Shown in pieces: positions 34,458 to 44,502 of a stretch of 64,000 nucleotides of DNA. This DNA is from Oceanimonas smirnovii ATCC BAA-899. GTDB taxonomy: Bacteria; Pseudomonadota; Gammaproteobacteria; Enterobacterales; Aeromonadaceae. Location of the stretch: assembly GCF_000381965.1 (NCBI RefSeq), contig NZ_KB908465.1, positions 41,218 through 105,217 on the forward strand, read 5' to 3'. The notes beneath the pieces are model-generated. The model searched no databases. It was not told the origin of the DNA and saw only the letters and a program-made list of their open reading frames with translations. The translations under genes and the position numbers were made by a program. How positions within the stretch are numbered: the stretch's first letter is position 1; each line of letters begins with the position of its first letter.

Positions 34458-34969
34458 CAGCGCTCCCGCCGTCGTCGTTTCCACTGGCGTGACACTGACC
34501 AGCGCCACAAGCCGTGAATAAACATATACCCAATGGCCGAACTCACCAGCGCCAGCACCAGGCTGCCCAGTAAAAAAGGCGGGCCTGCGGTGCTCATGGC
34601 ACCGGCCAGCCAGCTCAGACTCACTTCAAAGTGCTCGTAATGGTGGGGCCGGTTCAGCAGGAAAGAGCCCAGGCGATAGGCAAAATAAAACATGGGGGCC
34701 ATGGTTAACGGGTTGGTCAGCCATACCAGTACCGCCGACAGCGGCAGATTAACCCGAAACAGCATGGCACCGCCGGCGGCGACCACCATCTGAAAGGGAA
34801 TGGGCAGCCAGGCACAAAATAACCCCACTGCAAAGGCACCGGCAGCGGAATGACGGTTCAGGTGCCACAGGTTGGTGTCGTGCAACCGGTTGCCAAACAG
34901 GCTCAGGTATTTGTTGTTTCTGATGGTACCTTGCTCGGGCATCAGACGTTTCAGGATCTTTCTTGGCAT
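34457..34969 (-). CDS. DUF2062 membrane protein, first of a tandem pair
   Basis: 170 residues with the same layout as its downstream neighbour: HLNRHSAAGAFAVGLFCAWLP, then WLTNPLTMAPMFYFAYRLG, and a C-terminal helix before a very basic tail (KRRRRER). It is divergent from comEC with only 27 bp between start codons, so their promoters must overlap each other's coding regions. This copy, more basic at its end, is probably the ancestral one. Confidence 0.85.
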   Translation of the reverse strand: MPRKILKRLMPEQGTIRNNKYLSLFGNRLHDTNLWHLNRHSAAGAFAVGLFCAWLPIPFQMVVAAGGAMLFRVNLPLSAVLVWLTNPLTMAPMFYFAYRLGSFLLNRPHHYEHFEVSLSWLAGAMSTAGPPFLLGSLVLALVSSAIGYMFIHGLWRWSVSRQWKRRRRER

Positions 34970-34996
34970 TTGCTCCAGGTCCGCAATACTTACCGG

Positions 34997-37195
34997 ATGG
35001 ACAAGCGGCTGTTTTTCTTTTGTGCTGGCATTGCCAGTTGCCTGTGGTGGCCCTGGCTGCCGGCCCGGGAACTATGGATACCACTGGCGATATTAAGTGT
35101 TGCCGGTGGGCAGACCCGCCCCGCTGCAGCCGCTTTTATGCTGGGGGTAGTGTGGGTGTTATGTTTCAGCCACTGGCAGCTGAGCTGGCTGCAAACCACC
35201 GATGCCATGGATCGCAGTCAAATCATGACGGCCCGTGTACTGGAGGTTCAGCCCCGCCAGGATGGCGTCAGCCGGCTGATTGTCGGCCTGACTCACCTGC
35301 AGGGTCAAGCACTTTCACCCAGGCCCCGCGTTCTGCTGAGCTGGTATGGCGAAAATCCGTCCCCTCAGCCCGGCGATCGCTTCAGTGCCATCACTCAGCT
35401 GTCACCCCCCCATTCGTTGCTGAATCCCGGCAGTTTTAACAGTGCCCGCTGGCTGCTGGGGCAGGGTATCACTGCCAGAGGTTATATTACCGGCACGCTT
35501 GCTATCAGTCCGGCCCGCACCGGGTTAAGGCAGCAGTTGTTGCATCGGTTTAATCTCAGCACGCATTCCCTGGCGTCGCAAGCCTGGCTCAGGGCGCTGA
35601 GCTTTGGTGAGCGCAGCGGACTGACCAGCGACGACTGGACCATGCTGCGTGCCCTTGGTGTCAGCCATTTGTTTGCCATTTCGGGGCTGCATATTGGTCT
35701 GGTAGCGGGACTGGGCTGGCTGGCCGGACGACTCACCGGCCATTACACCACGGGCCTGGTGGCTGCGTTGTTGCTGGCTGCCGGCTATGCCTGGCTGGCC
35801 GGGTTTGGGGTAGCCACCCAGCGGGCGCTGCTGATGCTGGCATTATGGCTGGGCTTGCTGTGGTGGGGCCGGTTCTGGAGCGGGCGGCGTATTTTGCTCA
35901 GCACCATGGCCTTGTTGCTGGCAGTCAACCCCTGGCTGGTGCTGAATCTGGGGTTCTGGATGTCAGTGCTGGCGGTCGCTGCCCTGCTGGCGCTGGCCGG
36001 CGGACGGCGCAGCCTGTGGCGTTTGCAGCTGGGGCTGGGACTGTTGTTATTGCCGCTGGTGATGCTGCTGTTTGGTGGTGTCAGCAGTTTATCGGTGCCG
36101 GTGAATCTGATACTGATCCCCTTGTTTTCCCTGCTGTTGATACCGCTGCTACTGGTGGCGTGCTGTTTGCTGCTGTTATGGCCGCCACTGGCTGCTCCGG
36201 TGTTTTCGCTGCTGAACAGTCTGTTTACGCCCTTGATGAGTGCGCTGCACTGGCTGGCGGCTTATCTCTCTCCCTGGGCAGAATTATCAGCCTTTGCTCA
36301 GGGTATGATACTACTGCTGATGTTGCTGTCGCTGGCACTGTTACTGCCCGCCGGGCGCTGGCTGGCGCTGCCGCTGGTGTGGCTGGCCGGATTGTTGTTA
36401 TGGCCTGGTCCGTCCTGGCAGGTGCGGTTGCTGGATGTGGGGCAGGGGTTGTCGGTGCTGGTGACCCAGGGAGAACGGGCGCTGCTGTATGACACAGGTA
36501 ACCGGTTTCCGTCGGGTTTTAATATGGCCGATGGCGTTATTTTGCCCTTGCTGGCCCGGCTGGGAATAAGCAAACTCGACTACCTGATAATAAGCCATGA
36601 AGACAGTGATCACAGTGCCAACCGCCACTATCTGGCCAGCCGGTTGCCGGTAGCAAAACGGTGGGGAGCCTGGCCTCACGGCATGCCCTGCCGGGCGGGG
36701 CAGCTGCGACAATGGGGCAGGCTGCAGCTGGAAATGCACTGGCCGGTCAGTCCAAGTGGCCATCGTAATAATGACTCCTGCGTATTGCGCATTACCGATG
36801 GCAGGCTGGCAGTCTTGCTGACCGGTGATATTGAACGCCGGGCTGAGCAGGTGCTGATCAGCCGGAAAACACGATTGCAGGCGCAGCTGCTGTTAAGTCC
36901 GCACCATGGCAGCGGCAGCTCTTCCAGTGCGGCGTTAATTGAAGCCGTATCACCGGCCTGGGTGGTACACACTGCCGGCTTTGGTAACCGCTGGGGTTTT
37001 CCTGCCGAGGAGGTGCTGGCCCGTTATCAGGCCGCCGGGGTGTATCAGTTGATCACAGGGCAAGACGGCATGATCCACTTTGCCGCCAGTGGTGATCAAT
37101 GGCGCAGAGTGGGGCAAGGGCGGCCCGGCCCCTGGTATCAGCAGCTGGCCGCCTGGCGTGAAACTGGCAGAAATGCGGTGGGGCCGTTAGAATAG
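34997..37195 (+). CDS. comEC: ComEC/Rec2 DNA internalisation protein
   Basis: 732 residues. Two N-terminal helices are followed by a periplasmic OB-like region with DUF4131 character (about 60-180) and the Competence membrane domain (about 200-480; LFAISGLHIGLVAGLGWL). A C-terminal metallo-beta-lactamase-like domain follows, with SHEDSDHSANRHYL at about 535-548. ComEC forms the inner-membrane channel for single-stranded DNA in natural transformation. I choose ATG 34997, since the longer open frame runs through the divergent gene. msbA follows after 27 bp, the usual gammaproteobacterial order. Confidence 0.92.
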   Translation: MDKRLFFFCAGIASCLWWPWLPARELWIPLAILSVAGGQTRPAAAAFMLGVVWVLCFSHWQLSWLQTTDAMDRSQIMTARVLEVQPRQDGVSRLIVGLTHLQGQALSPRPRVLLSWYGENPSPQPGDRFSAITQLSPPHSLLNPGSFNSARWLLGQGITARGYITGTLAISPARTGLRQQLLHRFNLSTHSLASQAWLRALSFGERSGLTSDDWTMLRALGVSHLFAISGLHIGLVAGLGWLAGRLTGHYTTGLVAALLLAAGYAWLAGFGVATQRALLMLALWLGLLWWGRFWSGRRILLSTMALLLAVNPWLVLNLGFWMSVLAVAALLALAGGRRSLWRLQLGLGLLLLPLVMLLFGGVSSLSVPVNLILIPLFSLLLIPLLLVACCLLLLWPPLAAPVFSLLNSLFTPLMSALHWLAAYLSPWAELSAFAQGMILLLMLLSLALLLPAGRWLALPLVWLAGLLLWPGPSWQVRLLDVGQGLSVLVTQGERALLYDTGNRFPSGFNMADGVILPLLARLGISKLDYLIISHEDSDHSANRHYLASRLPVAKRWGAWPHGMPCRAGQLRQWGRLQLEMHWPVSPSGHRNNDSCVLRITDGRLAVLLTGDIERRAEQVLISRKTRLQAQLLLSPHHGSGSSSSAALIEAVSPAWVVHTAGFGNRWGFPAEEVLARYQAAGVYQLITGQDGMIHFAASGDQWRRVGQGRPGPWYQQLAAWRETGRNAVGPLE

Positions 37196-37222
37196 CGCCT
37201 CGTTTTCCACGGCAGAGTTTTT

Positions 37223-38974
37223 ATGTCTACAGATGTACACTCCTCGTCCTGGCCTGTGCTCAAGCGCCTGCTGGCTTATGTAAAGGAGCGCAAGCTCGGC
37301 CTGGTGGCTGCCATTATTGGCATGGCTGGCTATGCCGCCGTTGACACTACCTTTGTGTATTCCATCAAACCGCTGATCGACGAAGGCCTGACCGGTGATA
37401 ATCCTGCAGTGCTGAAGTGGATGCCGTTTTTTGTAATCGGTATCGTCTTTTTACGCGGCCTTTGTACCTTTTTGTCGGGTTACTGCATGGCCTGGGTGGG
37501 TAACCATGTGGTGATGTCGCTGCAGCAGCAGGTGTTTGACAAGCTGATGGCCATGCCGGTGGCATTTTTTGATAAACACAATACCGGTAATTTGCTGTCA
37601 AAGGTCACTTACGATGCGTCTCAGGTATCTTCTGCCGCCAGCTCCACCCTGGTCACCCTGGTGCGTGAAGGGGCTACCGTCATTGGCCTGCTGGGGCTGA
37701 TGTTTTATCACTCCTGGCAGCTGTCACTGATTTTCTTTGTGGTGGGGCCGGTAGTAGGCATCATGATAGCGGTGATCAGCCGTCGTTTTCGCCGCATCAG
37801 CAAGGGTATGCAGGCAGCCATGGGCAACATCACCAGCAGCACCGAACAAATGCTCAAAGGCCATAAAGAAGTGCTGATGTTTAACGGCCAGAAGGTAGAA
37901 AGTGGTCGTTTCTTCAAGGTGAGCAACAAGGTTCGCCAGCAGAACATGAAAATGGTGGCCGCCGATGCGGTGGGCACGCCGCTGGTGCAGGTGATTGCTT
38001 CTACTGCACTGGCCATTCTGCTTTATGTGGCCAGCTTTGACGGTATGCAGGAGCAGCTGACTCCGGGTACCTTCACCGTGATAGTGACCTCTATGATGAT
38101 GCTGATGCGCCCGCTGAAGAGTCTCACCCAGATCAATGGCCCTTATCAGCGCGGCATTGCCGCCTGTCAGAGCCTGTTTGAACTGCTCGACAGTGACGCC
38201 GAAACCGATAAAGGCACTCAGCCACTGGAACGGGCCGAAGGCCATATTGAGTTTGACAAGGTGACCTTCTGTTATCCCACCAAAGAAACGCCGGCTCTGA
38301 AAAACATGAGCTTTACCCTGGAGCCGGGCAAAACCGTTGCGCTGGTGGGCCGCTCCGGCTCGGGCAAAAGTACCATTGCCAGCCTGCTGACCCGTTTCTA
38401 CGACATTAATGACGGCGAAATTCGTCTCGACGGCGTTAATATTCAGGATTATAAACTCAGCGATTTGCGCCGGCAGTTTGCGCTGGTGTCCCAGCACGTG
38501 CACCTGTTCAACGACACCATTGCCAACAACATTGCTTACGCTGCCGAAGGACGTTACAGCCGTGAGCAAATAGAAGCCGCCGCCAAACTGGCCTATGCCG
38601 ATGAGTTTATCAATAAGCTGGATCAGGGTTACGACACCGTGATTGGTGAAAACGGGGCCAGTCTGTCCGGTGGTCAGCGTCAGCGTATTGCCATTGCCCG
38701 GGCCCTGCTGCGCAATGCGCCGCTGTTAATTCTGGATGAAGCCACCTCGGCGCTGGATACCGAGTCGGAGCGTCATATTCAGGCCGCTCTCGACGAGTTG
38801 CGTAAAGACAGAACCGCGCTGGTGATTGCGCACCGGTTGTCCACCATTGAAAATGCCGATGAAATTCTGGTGATTGATGAAGGCCGCATTGTAGAGCGTG
38901 GCAGCCATGCCGAACTGATGGCTCATCATGGCGCTTATGCCCAGCTCAGAACCATTCAGTTCGGCGAACACTGA
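37223..38974 (+). CDS. msbA: Lipid A export ATP-binding/permease MsbA
   Basis: 583-residue half-transporter that flips lipid A-core across the inner membrane. Six transmembrane helices (about 25-320) precede the nucleotide-binding domain, with Walker A GRSGSGKST, Q-loop, signature LSGGQRQRIAIARALL and Walker B LLILDEATSALD. Length equals E. coli MsbA (582). The stop shares one base with the lpxK start (TGATG). Confidence 0.96.
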   Translation: MSTDVHSSSWPVLKRLLAYVKERKLGLVAAIIGMAGYAAVDTTFVYSIKPLIDEGLTGDNPAVLKWMPFFVIGIVFLRGLCTFLSGYCMAWVGNHVVMSLQQQVFDKLMAMPVAFFDKHNTGNLLSKVTYDASQVSSAASSTLVTLVREGATVIGLLGLMFYHSWQLSLIFFVVGPVVGIMIAVISRRFRRISKGMQAAMGNITSSTEQMLKGHKEVLMFNGQKVESGRFFKVSNKVRQQNMKMVAADAVGTPLVQVIASTALAILLYVASFDGMQEQLTPGTFTVIVTSMMMLMRPLKSLTQINGPYQRGIAACQSLFELLDSDAETDKGTQPLERAEGHIEFDKVTFCYPTKETPALKNMSFTLEPGKTVALVGRSGSGKSTIASLLTRFYDINDGEIRLDGVNIQDYKLSDLRRQFALVSQHVHLFNDTIANNIAYAAEGRYSREQIEAAAKLAYADEFINKLDQGYDTVIGENGASLSGGQRQRIAIARALLRNAPLLILDEATSALDTESERHIQAALDELRKDRTALVIAHRLSTIENADEILVIDEGRIVERGSHAELMAHHGAYAQLRTIQFGEH

Positions 38975-39936
38975 TGCGAGCCTGGTACCGGGGGGCGCGC
39001 TGGTTGTGGCTGCTGTGGCCACTGAGCCTGTTGTTCGCGCTGATAAGTCACCTGCGCCGGCAACTGTTTGCGCTTGGTCTTAAGCGAGTTTACCGTGCGC
39101 CGGTGCCGGTGCTGGTGGTGGGTAACCTCACCGTGGGTGGCAACGGCAAAACGCCTGTGGTGGTATGGCTGGTGGAATGGCTGCGTGCTCAGGGTTACCG
39201 CCCGGGCGTGATCAGCCGGGGCTATGGCGGCAAAAGCGAGCAATATCCGCTGGTGCTTAATGACAATACGCCAGCCGCTCAGGCCGGTGATGAGCCGGTA
39301 TTGATTTACCGGCGCACCGGTTGTCCGGTGGTGGTGGGGCCAGGGCGGGCCGATGCTGCAGCACGGCTGGCGGCGCTGGGCGTCGACATTATTATCAGCG
39401 ACGACGGCCTGCAGCACTATGCGCTGGCACGCGACCTGGAGCTGGTGGTGGTGGACGGCCAGCGCCGCTTTGGCAATGGCCGGCTGCTGCCCATGGGGCC
39501 GCTGCGGGAAGGCAAGTGGCGGCTTAATAGCGTTGATGCGGTGATCAATAATGGCGGCCCTGTCCAGTCCGGTGAATATCTGATGACGCTGGCACCCGGC
39601 GAGCTGCGGCCGGTAAGCGGCGAGGGTAAAACGCCGGCGTCCGGCACCACAGTGCATGCGCTGGCGGGCATCGGCCATCCGCCGCGGTTTTTTAACACCC
39701 TGCAGGGCCTTGGCTTTATACTGGATAAACAAATAGCACTGGCAGATCATGAGCCCATGCGGCCGGCTGAGCTGGTATCGCTTGCGGACAAGCCTTTGCT
39801 GATAACGGAAAAAGACGCGGTTAAATGGTCCGGCGGCCATGATGACTGCTGGTATTTGCCGGTGCAGGCCTGCCTGCCGGCGGAGTTTGAACAGATGCTG
39901 TCGAAACGACTAAAGGAGCTGAATCATGGCAATTGA
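38974..39936 (+). CDS. lpxK: Tetraacyldisaccharide 4'-kinase LpxK
   Basis: 320 residues. An N-terminal membrane-associated helix (about 10-30) precedes the P-loop-like [13 protein letters not shown] at about 49-61 and the [10 protein letters not shown] segment with conserved Asp-Asp near 140. It phosphorylates the lipid A precursor at position 4'. It overlaps msbA by 1 bp and ycaR by 11 bp. Confidence 0.95.
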   Translation: MRAWYRGARWLWLLWPLSLLFALISHLRRQLFALGLKRVYRAPVPVLVVGNLTVGGNGKTPVVVWLVEWLRAQGYRPGVISRGYGGKSEQYPLVLNDNTPAAQAGDEPVLIYRRTGCPVVVGPGRADAAARLAALGVDIIISDDGLQHYALARDLELVVVDGQRRFGNGRLLPMGPLREGKWRLNSVDAVINNGGPVQSGEYLMTLAPGELRPVSGEGKTPASGTTVHALAGIGHPPRFFNTLQGLGFILDKQIALADHEPMRPAELVSLADKPLLITEKDAVKWSGGHDDCWYLPVQACLPAEFEQMLSKRLKELNHGN

Positions 39937-40114
39937 TGCCAAACTGGTGGAAATTATTGCCTGCCCGGTATGCAAGGGCAAGCTGCAACTGGACCGGGAG
40001 CACAATGAGCTGGTGTGTCGTTTTGACCGTCTGGCCTATCCTATTACCGAAAACATTCCGGTGCTGCTGGAAAGCCGGGCTCGCCGGCTCGATCTGGATG
40101 AGCTGCCGGGATGA
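39926..40114 (+). CDS. ycaR: Trm112 family protein YcaR
   Basis: 62-residue small zinc-ribbon-like protein. CPVCKGKL near 13-20 gives the first cysteine pair; the second position reads [12 protein letters not shown], with a single cysteine. Trm112 proteins activate methyltransferases in eukaryotes and archaea; the role of the bacterial short form is unclear. It lies in the conserved lpxK-ycaR-kdsB order, overlapping both neighbours (11 and 4 bp). Confidence 0.92.
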   Translation: MAIDAKLVEIIACPVCKGKLQLDREHNELVCRFDRLAYPITENIPVLLESRARRLDLDELPG

Positions 40115-40863
40115 GTTATACCGTTGTTATTCCTGCCCGCATGCAGTCTACCCGGCTGCCGGGCAAGCCCCTGGCAGATATTCACGGCAAACCCATGATC
40201 GAGCGGGTGGCAGAGCAGGCGCTGAAAAGCGGCGCGGGGCGGGTGGTGGTAGCCACCGACGACCAGCGTATTGCTGATGCTCTGGCCCATACCAGTGTTG
40301 AGATATGCCTGACCGGCAGCCATCATGAGTCCGGCACCGAGCGACTGGCAGAAGTCGTTGAACAGCTTCAGCTGGCCCCCGATGAAATAGTGGTGAATGT
40401 ACAGGGCGATGAGCCCCTGCTGCCGCCGGTCCTGATAGATGAAGTGGCGGCACTGCTCGCCAATGACAATGCGCCTATGGCCACTTTGGCCACGCCACTG
40501 CTGCATACTGATGAACTTACCGATCCTAATGTAGTGAAGGTGGTACACAGCCTGCAGGGCAGGGCACTTTACTTCAGCCGCGCCGCCATTCCCTTTGACC
40601 GCGATAATACCAATGCCCGCCTGGATCATTGCCTGCGCCATATTGGTATCTATGCCTACCGTGCCGGTTTTATCAGCCGCTATGTGGCCCTGCCTGCCGG
40701 CCCTCTGGAACAACTGGAAAAGCTTGAGCAACTGCGCGTGCTCTGGCATGGCGAGCACATCGCGCTGGGAGTTGCCAGTGAAATACCCCCTGCTGGTGTG
40801 GACACACCCGCCGATCTGGAGACAGTACGCCGCTTGCTGGCCACTTGTACCCATAAGGTTTAA
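40111..40863 (+). CDS. kdsB: 3-deoxy-manno-octulosonate cytidylyltransferase KdsB
   Basis: 250-residue cytidylyltransferase that makes CMP-Kdo for lipopolysaccharide. The N-terminal nucleotide loop is [30 protein letters not shown] near 98-110 supplies metal and sugar contacts, and [13 protein letters not shown] follows. It overlaps ycaR by four bases (ATGA) and ends the comEC-msbA-lpxK-ycaR-kdsB group. Confidence 0.96.
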   Translation: MSYTVVIPARMQSTRLPGKPLADIHGKPMIERVAEQALKSGAGRVVVATDDQRIADALAHTSVEICLTGSHHESGTERLAEVVEQLQLAPDEIVVNVQGDEPLLPPVLIDEVAALLANDNAPMATLATPLLHTDELTDPNVVKVVHSLQGRALYFSRAAIPFDRDNTNARLDHCLRHIGIYAYRAGFISRYVALPAGPLEQLEKLEQLRVLWHGEHIALGVASEIPPAGVDTPADLETVRRLLATCTHKV

Positions 40864-40925
40864 TTCGTATCTGCCGGCAACAGCCGATGCTGCCGCATAA
40901 TTTAAAGCAAATATCTGAGGACATT

Positions 40926-41939
40926 ATGATTACCCTGGGTGAATACATAGTAAAAACACAGTCTGAATACCCCAGCGCCACCGGCGAGCTATCGTCGCTG
41001 CTGTCGTCCATTCGTCGTGCTGCCAAAATTGTAAACCGTGAAATTAACCGTGCCGGTCTGGCAACCGACATCATCGGTGGCAGCAATGGCAGCCAGAATG
41101 TACAGGGTGAGGTTCAGCAAAAACTGGATGTATTCGCCAATGACAAGTTCAAGGCGGCGCTGGAAGCCCGTGGCGAAGTGTGCGGCATTGCCTCCGAAGA
41201 AGAAGACTATTTCGTCTGTTTCGACAGCGCCAAGCGCAGCGACGCCAAATACGTGGTGCTGATGGATCCGCTGGACGGCTCCTCCAACATAGACGTGAAC
41301 GTGTCTGTGGGCACTATCTTCTCCATTTACCGGCGGGTCAGTGAGCCGGGCACGCCGGTGGTGATGGAAGACTTTCTGCAGCCGGGCGTGAATCAGGTGG
41401 CCGCCGGCTATGTGGTATACGGCTCCTCCACCATGCTGGTGTACACCACCGGCAACGGCGTGCACGGCTTTACCTACGATCCGTCCCTGGGATCTTTCTG
41501 CCTGTCTCACGAAAACATTCGTATTCCCGAGCAGGGCACCATTTATTCCGTAAACGAAGGCAATTACATCAAGTTTCCGGAAGGCGTGAAGAAATACATC
41601 AAATACTGCCAGGAGCAGGACGAAACCACCAAACGCCCTTATACCTCCCGCTATATCGGTTCACTGGTATCCGATTTTCACCGCAACATGCTGAAAGGCG
41701 GTATTTACATTTACCCGTCCGGCACCAGCGCCCCCAACGGCAAGCTGCGCCTGCTCTATGAGTGCAACCCGCTGGCATTCCTGGCCGAGCAGGCCGGTGG
41801 CAAGGCATCTGACGGTTATCAGCGCATTATGGAAATCAAACCCACCGAGCTGCACCAGCGCACCCCTTACTTTGTGGGCTCCACCGCCATGGTGGAAAAA
41901 GCCGAAGGTTTTATGAGTGAGTTCTCAGCGGCCAAGTAA
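40926..41939 (+). CDS. fbp: Class I fructose-1,6-bisphosphatase
   Basis: 337-residue gluconeogenic phosphatase. The metal-binding [22 protein letters not shown] is at about 117-138, with SEEED before it. The [24 protein letters not shown] segment is near 243-266. The start is at ATG 40926 with TGAGGACATT upstream; the open frame extends 39 bp further without support. Tail-to-tail with gltA, separated by two hairpins. Confidence 0.96.
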   Translation: MITLGEYIVKTQSEYPSATGELSSLLSSIRRAAKIVNREINRAGLATDIIGGSNGSQNVQGEVQQKLDVFANDKFKAALEARGEVCGIASEEEDYFVCFDSAKRSDAKYVVLMDPLDGSSNIDVNVSVGTIFSIYRRVSEPGTPVVMEDFLQPGVNQVAAGYVVYGSSTMLVYTTGNGVHGFTYDPSLGSFCLSHENIRIPEQGTIYSVNEGNYIKFPEGVKKYIKYCQEQDETTKRPYTSRYIGSLVSDFHRNMLKGGIYIYPSGTSAPNGKLRLLYECNPLAFLAEQAGGKASDGYQRIMEIKPTELHQRTPYFVGSTAMVEKAEGFMSEFSAAK

Positions 41940-41981
41940 GCCCGAATTTATTCGTGCAAACCGGCCATCCTGCATCACGGT

Positions 41982-41999
41982 GCCCCGTTGAAACGGGGC
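41982..41999 (+). terminator. Hairpin after fbp
   Basis: GCCCCGT-TGAA-ACGGGGC stem-loop without a T-tract, 43 bp after the fbp stop and ahead of the stronger terminator at 42028. It may stabilise the fbp mRNA end. Confidence 0.45.
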
Positions 42000-42027
42000 C
42001 TACGGCAAAGGCCGGAATAACAAACAC

Positions 42028-42060
42028 AAAAAAAGGCCGGCAAATTTGCCGGCCTTTTTA
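42028..42060. terminator. Bidirectional terminator between fbp and gltA
   Basis: Perfect AAAAAGGCCGGCAAA/TTTGCCGGCCTTTTT palindrome with A- and T-runs on both sides, placed between the convergent fbp and gltA genes. Confidence 0.92.
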
Positions 42061-42074
42061 TTGCTGTGCTGAAG

Positions 42075-43364
42075 TTACTTGTCGGTGACATCAGTCTTGA
42101 ACTGACGCTCCGGCGCACCGGTATACAGCTGGCGCGGACGACCGATCTTCTGCTTGGGATCAGACATCATTTCGTTCCAGTGCGACATCCAGCCCACGGT
42201 GCGGGCCAGGGCAAAGATAACGGTGAACATGCTGGTAGGAATGCCAATGGCTTTCAGAATGATACCGGAGTAGAAGTCGACGTTCGGATACAGCTTACGC
42301 TCTACAAAGTATTCATCAGACAGCGCAATGCGCTCCAGCTCCATGGCCACGTCCAGCAGTGGATCTTCAATTTTCAGATCATCCAGTACTTCGTGACATG
42401 TTTCACGCATGACCTTGGCGCGGGGGTCAAAGTTTTTGTACACCCGGTGGCCAAAGCCCATCAGACGGAAAGGATCATCCTTGTCTTTGGCGCGGGCAAT
42501 AAATTCCGGAATGCGGTCAACCGAGCCGATTTCTTCCAGCATCAGCAGGCAGGCCTCGTTGGCACCACCGTGAGCCGGTCCCCACAGAGAGGCAATGCCG
42601 GCGGCAATACAGGCGAAGGGGTTGGCACCACTGGAGCCGGCCAGGCGCACGGTAGATGTAGAGGCGTTCTGCTCATGATCCGCATGCAGGGTAAAGATGC
42701 GGTCCATGGCTTTTTCTACTACCGGGTTTACCTTGTAGTCTTCGCAGGGCACGGCAAACATCATTTGCAGGAAGTTGCCGGCATAGCCCAGGTCGTTGCG
42801 CGGGTAGACGAACGGCTGACCCACGGAATATTTATACGCCATGGCGGCAATGGTCGGCATTTTGGCGATCAGGCGCTGTGCGGCCAGTTCGCGATGCACG
42901 GGATCATTGATGTCCATGGGGTCATGATAGAAAGCAGACAGACCGGCGATCACACCACATACGATGGACATGGGGTGTGCGTCACGGCGGTAGCCCTTGA
43001 AGAAGGAAGACAGCTGCTCGTGCACCATGGTGTGGCGCATGATGTTCCGGCGGAATTGATCATACTGCTTGGCAGTGGGGGCCTCGCCGTACAACAGCAA
43101 ATAACAGACTTCCAGGTAGCTGGCATCCTGAGCCAGTTGTTCAATGGGGTAACCGCGGTGCAGCAGAATCCCTTTGTCACCGTCAATGTAGGTGATATCG
43201 GACTGGCAGGATGCAGTTGCCAGGAAGCCGGGATCATAAGTGAAGTAGCCGTGTGAGCCGAGAGAACTGATATCGATCACATCATAGCCAGCGGTGCCAG
43301 AAGCAATCGGAAGCTCAACGGGTTCCTTGCCTGGCAGATGCAGAGTGGCCTTTTGGTCAGCCAT
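42075..43364 (-). CDS. gltA: Type II citrate synthase
   Basis: 429 residues, the size of hexameric NADH-sensitive enterobacterial citrate synthase. Catalytic regions are present: the [15 protein letters not shown] segment, [13 protein letters not shown] with the second histidine, and [14 protein letters not shown] with the third. The start is at ATG 43364 with GGAG upstream; the frame is open for 54 more bases without a ribosome site. It is divergent from the sdh-suc operon, as in E. coli, across a 421-bp control region. Confidence 0.96.
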   Translation of the reverse strand: MADQKATLHLPGKEPVELPIASGTAGYDVIDISSLGSHGYFTYDPGFLATASCQSDITYIDGDKGILLHRGYPIEQLAQDASYLEVCYLLLYGEAPTAKQYDQFRRNIMRHTMVHEQLSSFFKGYRRDAHPMSIVCGVIAGLSAFYHDPMDINDPVHRELAAQRLIAKMPTIAAMAYKYSVGQPFVYPRNDLGYAGNFLQMMFAVPCEDYKVNPVVEKAMDRIFTLHADHEQNASTSTVRLAGSSGANPFACIAAGIASLWGPAHGGANEACLLMLEEIGSVDRIPEFIARAKDKDDPFRLMGFGHRVYKNFDPRAKVMRETCHEVLDDLKIEDPLLDVAMELERIALSDEYFVERKLYPNVDFYSGIILKAIGIPTSMFTVIFALARTVGWMSHWNEMMSDPKQKIGRPRQLYTGAPERQFKTDVTDK

Positions 43365-43785
43365 AGCACGTCTCCTTTGCTTTTTATAATAGGTCCACGA
43401 GTAAGCGCATTTTCGCACAGAAAGCTTAAGTTTTTCAGCATTTCTGCTTCCCGTGGTGCCGGCATATTGAAAACAAAGCAGGGTTCAATGTCAATTTTAC
43501 TGGAGGCTCGCAACAGCCTATTAACGCCGTTGTGCGATCAACTTTACAGAATTCGCAATTGATTCAGGTGCTTCGTTGTATTTGCCGATTCCCTCCTTAT
43601 ACTGTTTTTCCGAGGGTATAGGACGCAGTTGTGGCCATGCCGCAGTCACACTGCTTCTGCTATCTCAGCCAGTCTGGTGACATAGTAAAAGCAGCTTGTT
43701 CTCGGTAGGGTTCGCAGTCCATATATCCGGGTAATGTCTGTCAAAACAATAACTAACGTGCTCAATGGAGCTAGTGGGCAAGACC
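43365..43785. promoter_or_regulatory. gltA/sdhC divergent control region
   Basis: About 420 bp without a gene. The best rightward promoter is TTGTAT (43576-43581), a 16-bp spacer and TATACT (43598-43603). It leaves an untranslated leader of about 170 bases before sdhC, long enough for post-transcriptional control. For gltA, TATTAT-like bases lie close to its ribosome site. No clear CRP or ArcA box could be assigned by eye. Confidence 0.6.
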
Positions 43786-44163
43786 GTGACTAAAAAACAG
43801 AGACCTGTAAACCTCGACCTGCGGACTATTCGCCAGCCCGTCGCCGCCATTTCATCCATCCTGCACCGGATTTCCGGCGTGATCACCCTGTTCGCGCTGG
43901 CCATTCTGCTGTGGCTGCTCAGTGAATCCCTCGCTTCCGAGCAGGGCTTCAATGCAGTAGTGGATATTATGGATGGTTTTTTTGTCGGCCTCATCCTCTG
44001 GGGTGTGCTGACCGCACTGGCCTATCACATTGTAGGCGGCATTCGCCACCTCATCATGGATCTGGGCTATTGCGAAGAGATTGAATCCGGTGCCAAGAGT
44101 GCCAAGATAGCATTCGGCGTCACCATTGTTCTGTCACTGCTGGCGGGAGTACTGGTATGGTAA
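43786..44163 (+). CDS. sdhC: Succinate dehydrogenase cytochrome b556 subunit SdhC
   Basis: About 125 residues with three transmembrane helices. [10 protein letters not shown] carries the conserved Ser and Arg of the quinone site, and [16 protein letters not shown] contains the heme-ligand histidine. The RPVNLDL start is typical. I prefer GTG 43786, which gives the usual short N-terminus; ATG 43765 would add seven residues. It overlaps sdhD by 7 bp. Confidence 0.92.
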   Translation: MTKKQRPVNLDLRTIRQPVAAISSILHRISGVITLFALAILLWLLSESLASEQGFNAVVDIMDGFFVGLILWGVLTALAYHIVGGIRHLIMDLGYCEEIESGAKSAKIAFGVTIVLSLLAGVLVW

Positions 44164-44501
44164 GCAATTCTGCAACATTTGGCCGCAGCGGTGTGCACGA
44201 CTTTATGCTGCTTCGTGCAACGGCTGTCATTCTGACGCTTTATACCCTTTATCTGGTTGGCTTTATTGCCTTCAACGACATCACCTATCAGGTATGGACG
44301 GGCTTTTTTGATCGCACCTTTACCAAGGTGTTCACCCTGCTGGCGCTGTTCAGTGTGCTGATGCACGGCTGGATTGGTGCCTGGCAGGTACTGTCCGACT
44401 ATGTAAAACCTGCGCTGTGGCGCGGCATTGCCCAGTTTGCCGTGGTAGTAATGCTGCTGTCCTATCTGCTGACCGGTATCGTTGTATTGTGGGGTGTTTA
44501 A
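44157..44501 (+). CDS. sdhD: Succinate dehydrogenase membrane anchor SdhD
   Basis: 114 residues with three transmembrane helices. [20 protein letters not shown] at the start and [17 protein letters not shown] before the third helix match SdhD; the latter contains the heme-binding histidine and quinone-site Asp/Tyr. It overlaps sdhC and is followed directly by sdhA. Confidence 0.93.
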   Translation: MVSNSATFGRSGVHDFMLLRATAVILTLYTLYLVGFIAFNDITYQVWTGFFDRTFTKVFTLLALFSVLMHGWIGAWQVLSDYVKPALWRGIAQFAVVVMLLSYLLTGIVVLWGV

Positions 44502-44502
44502 G

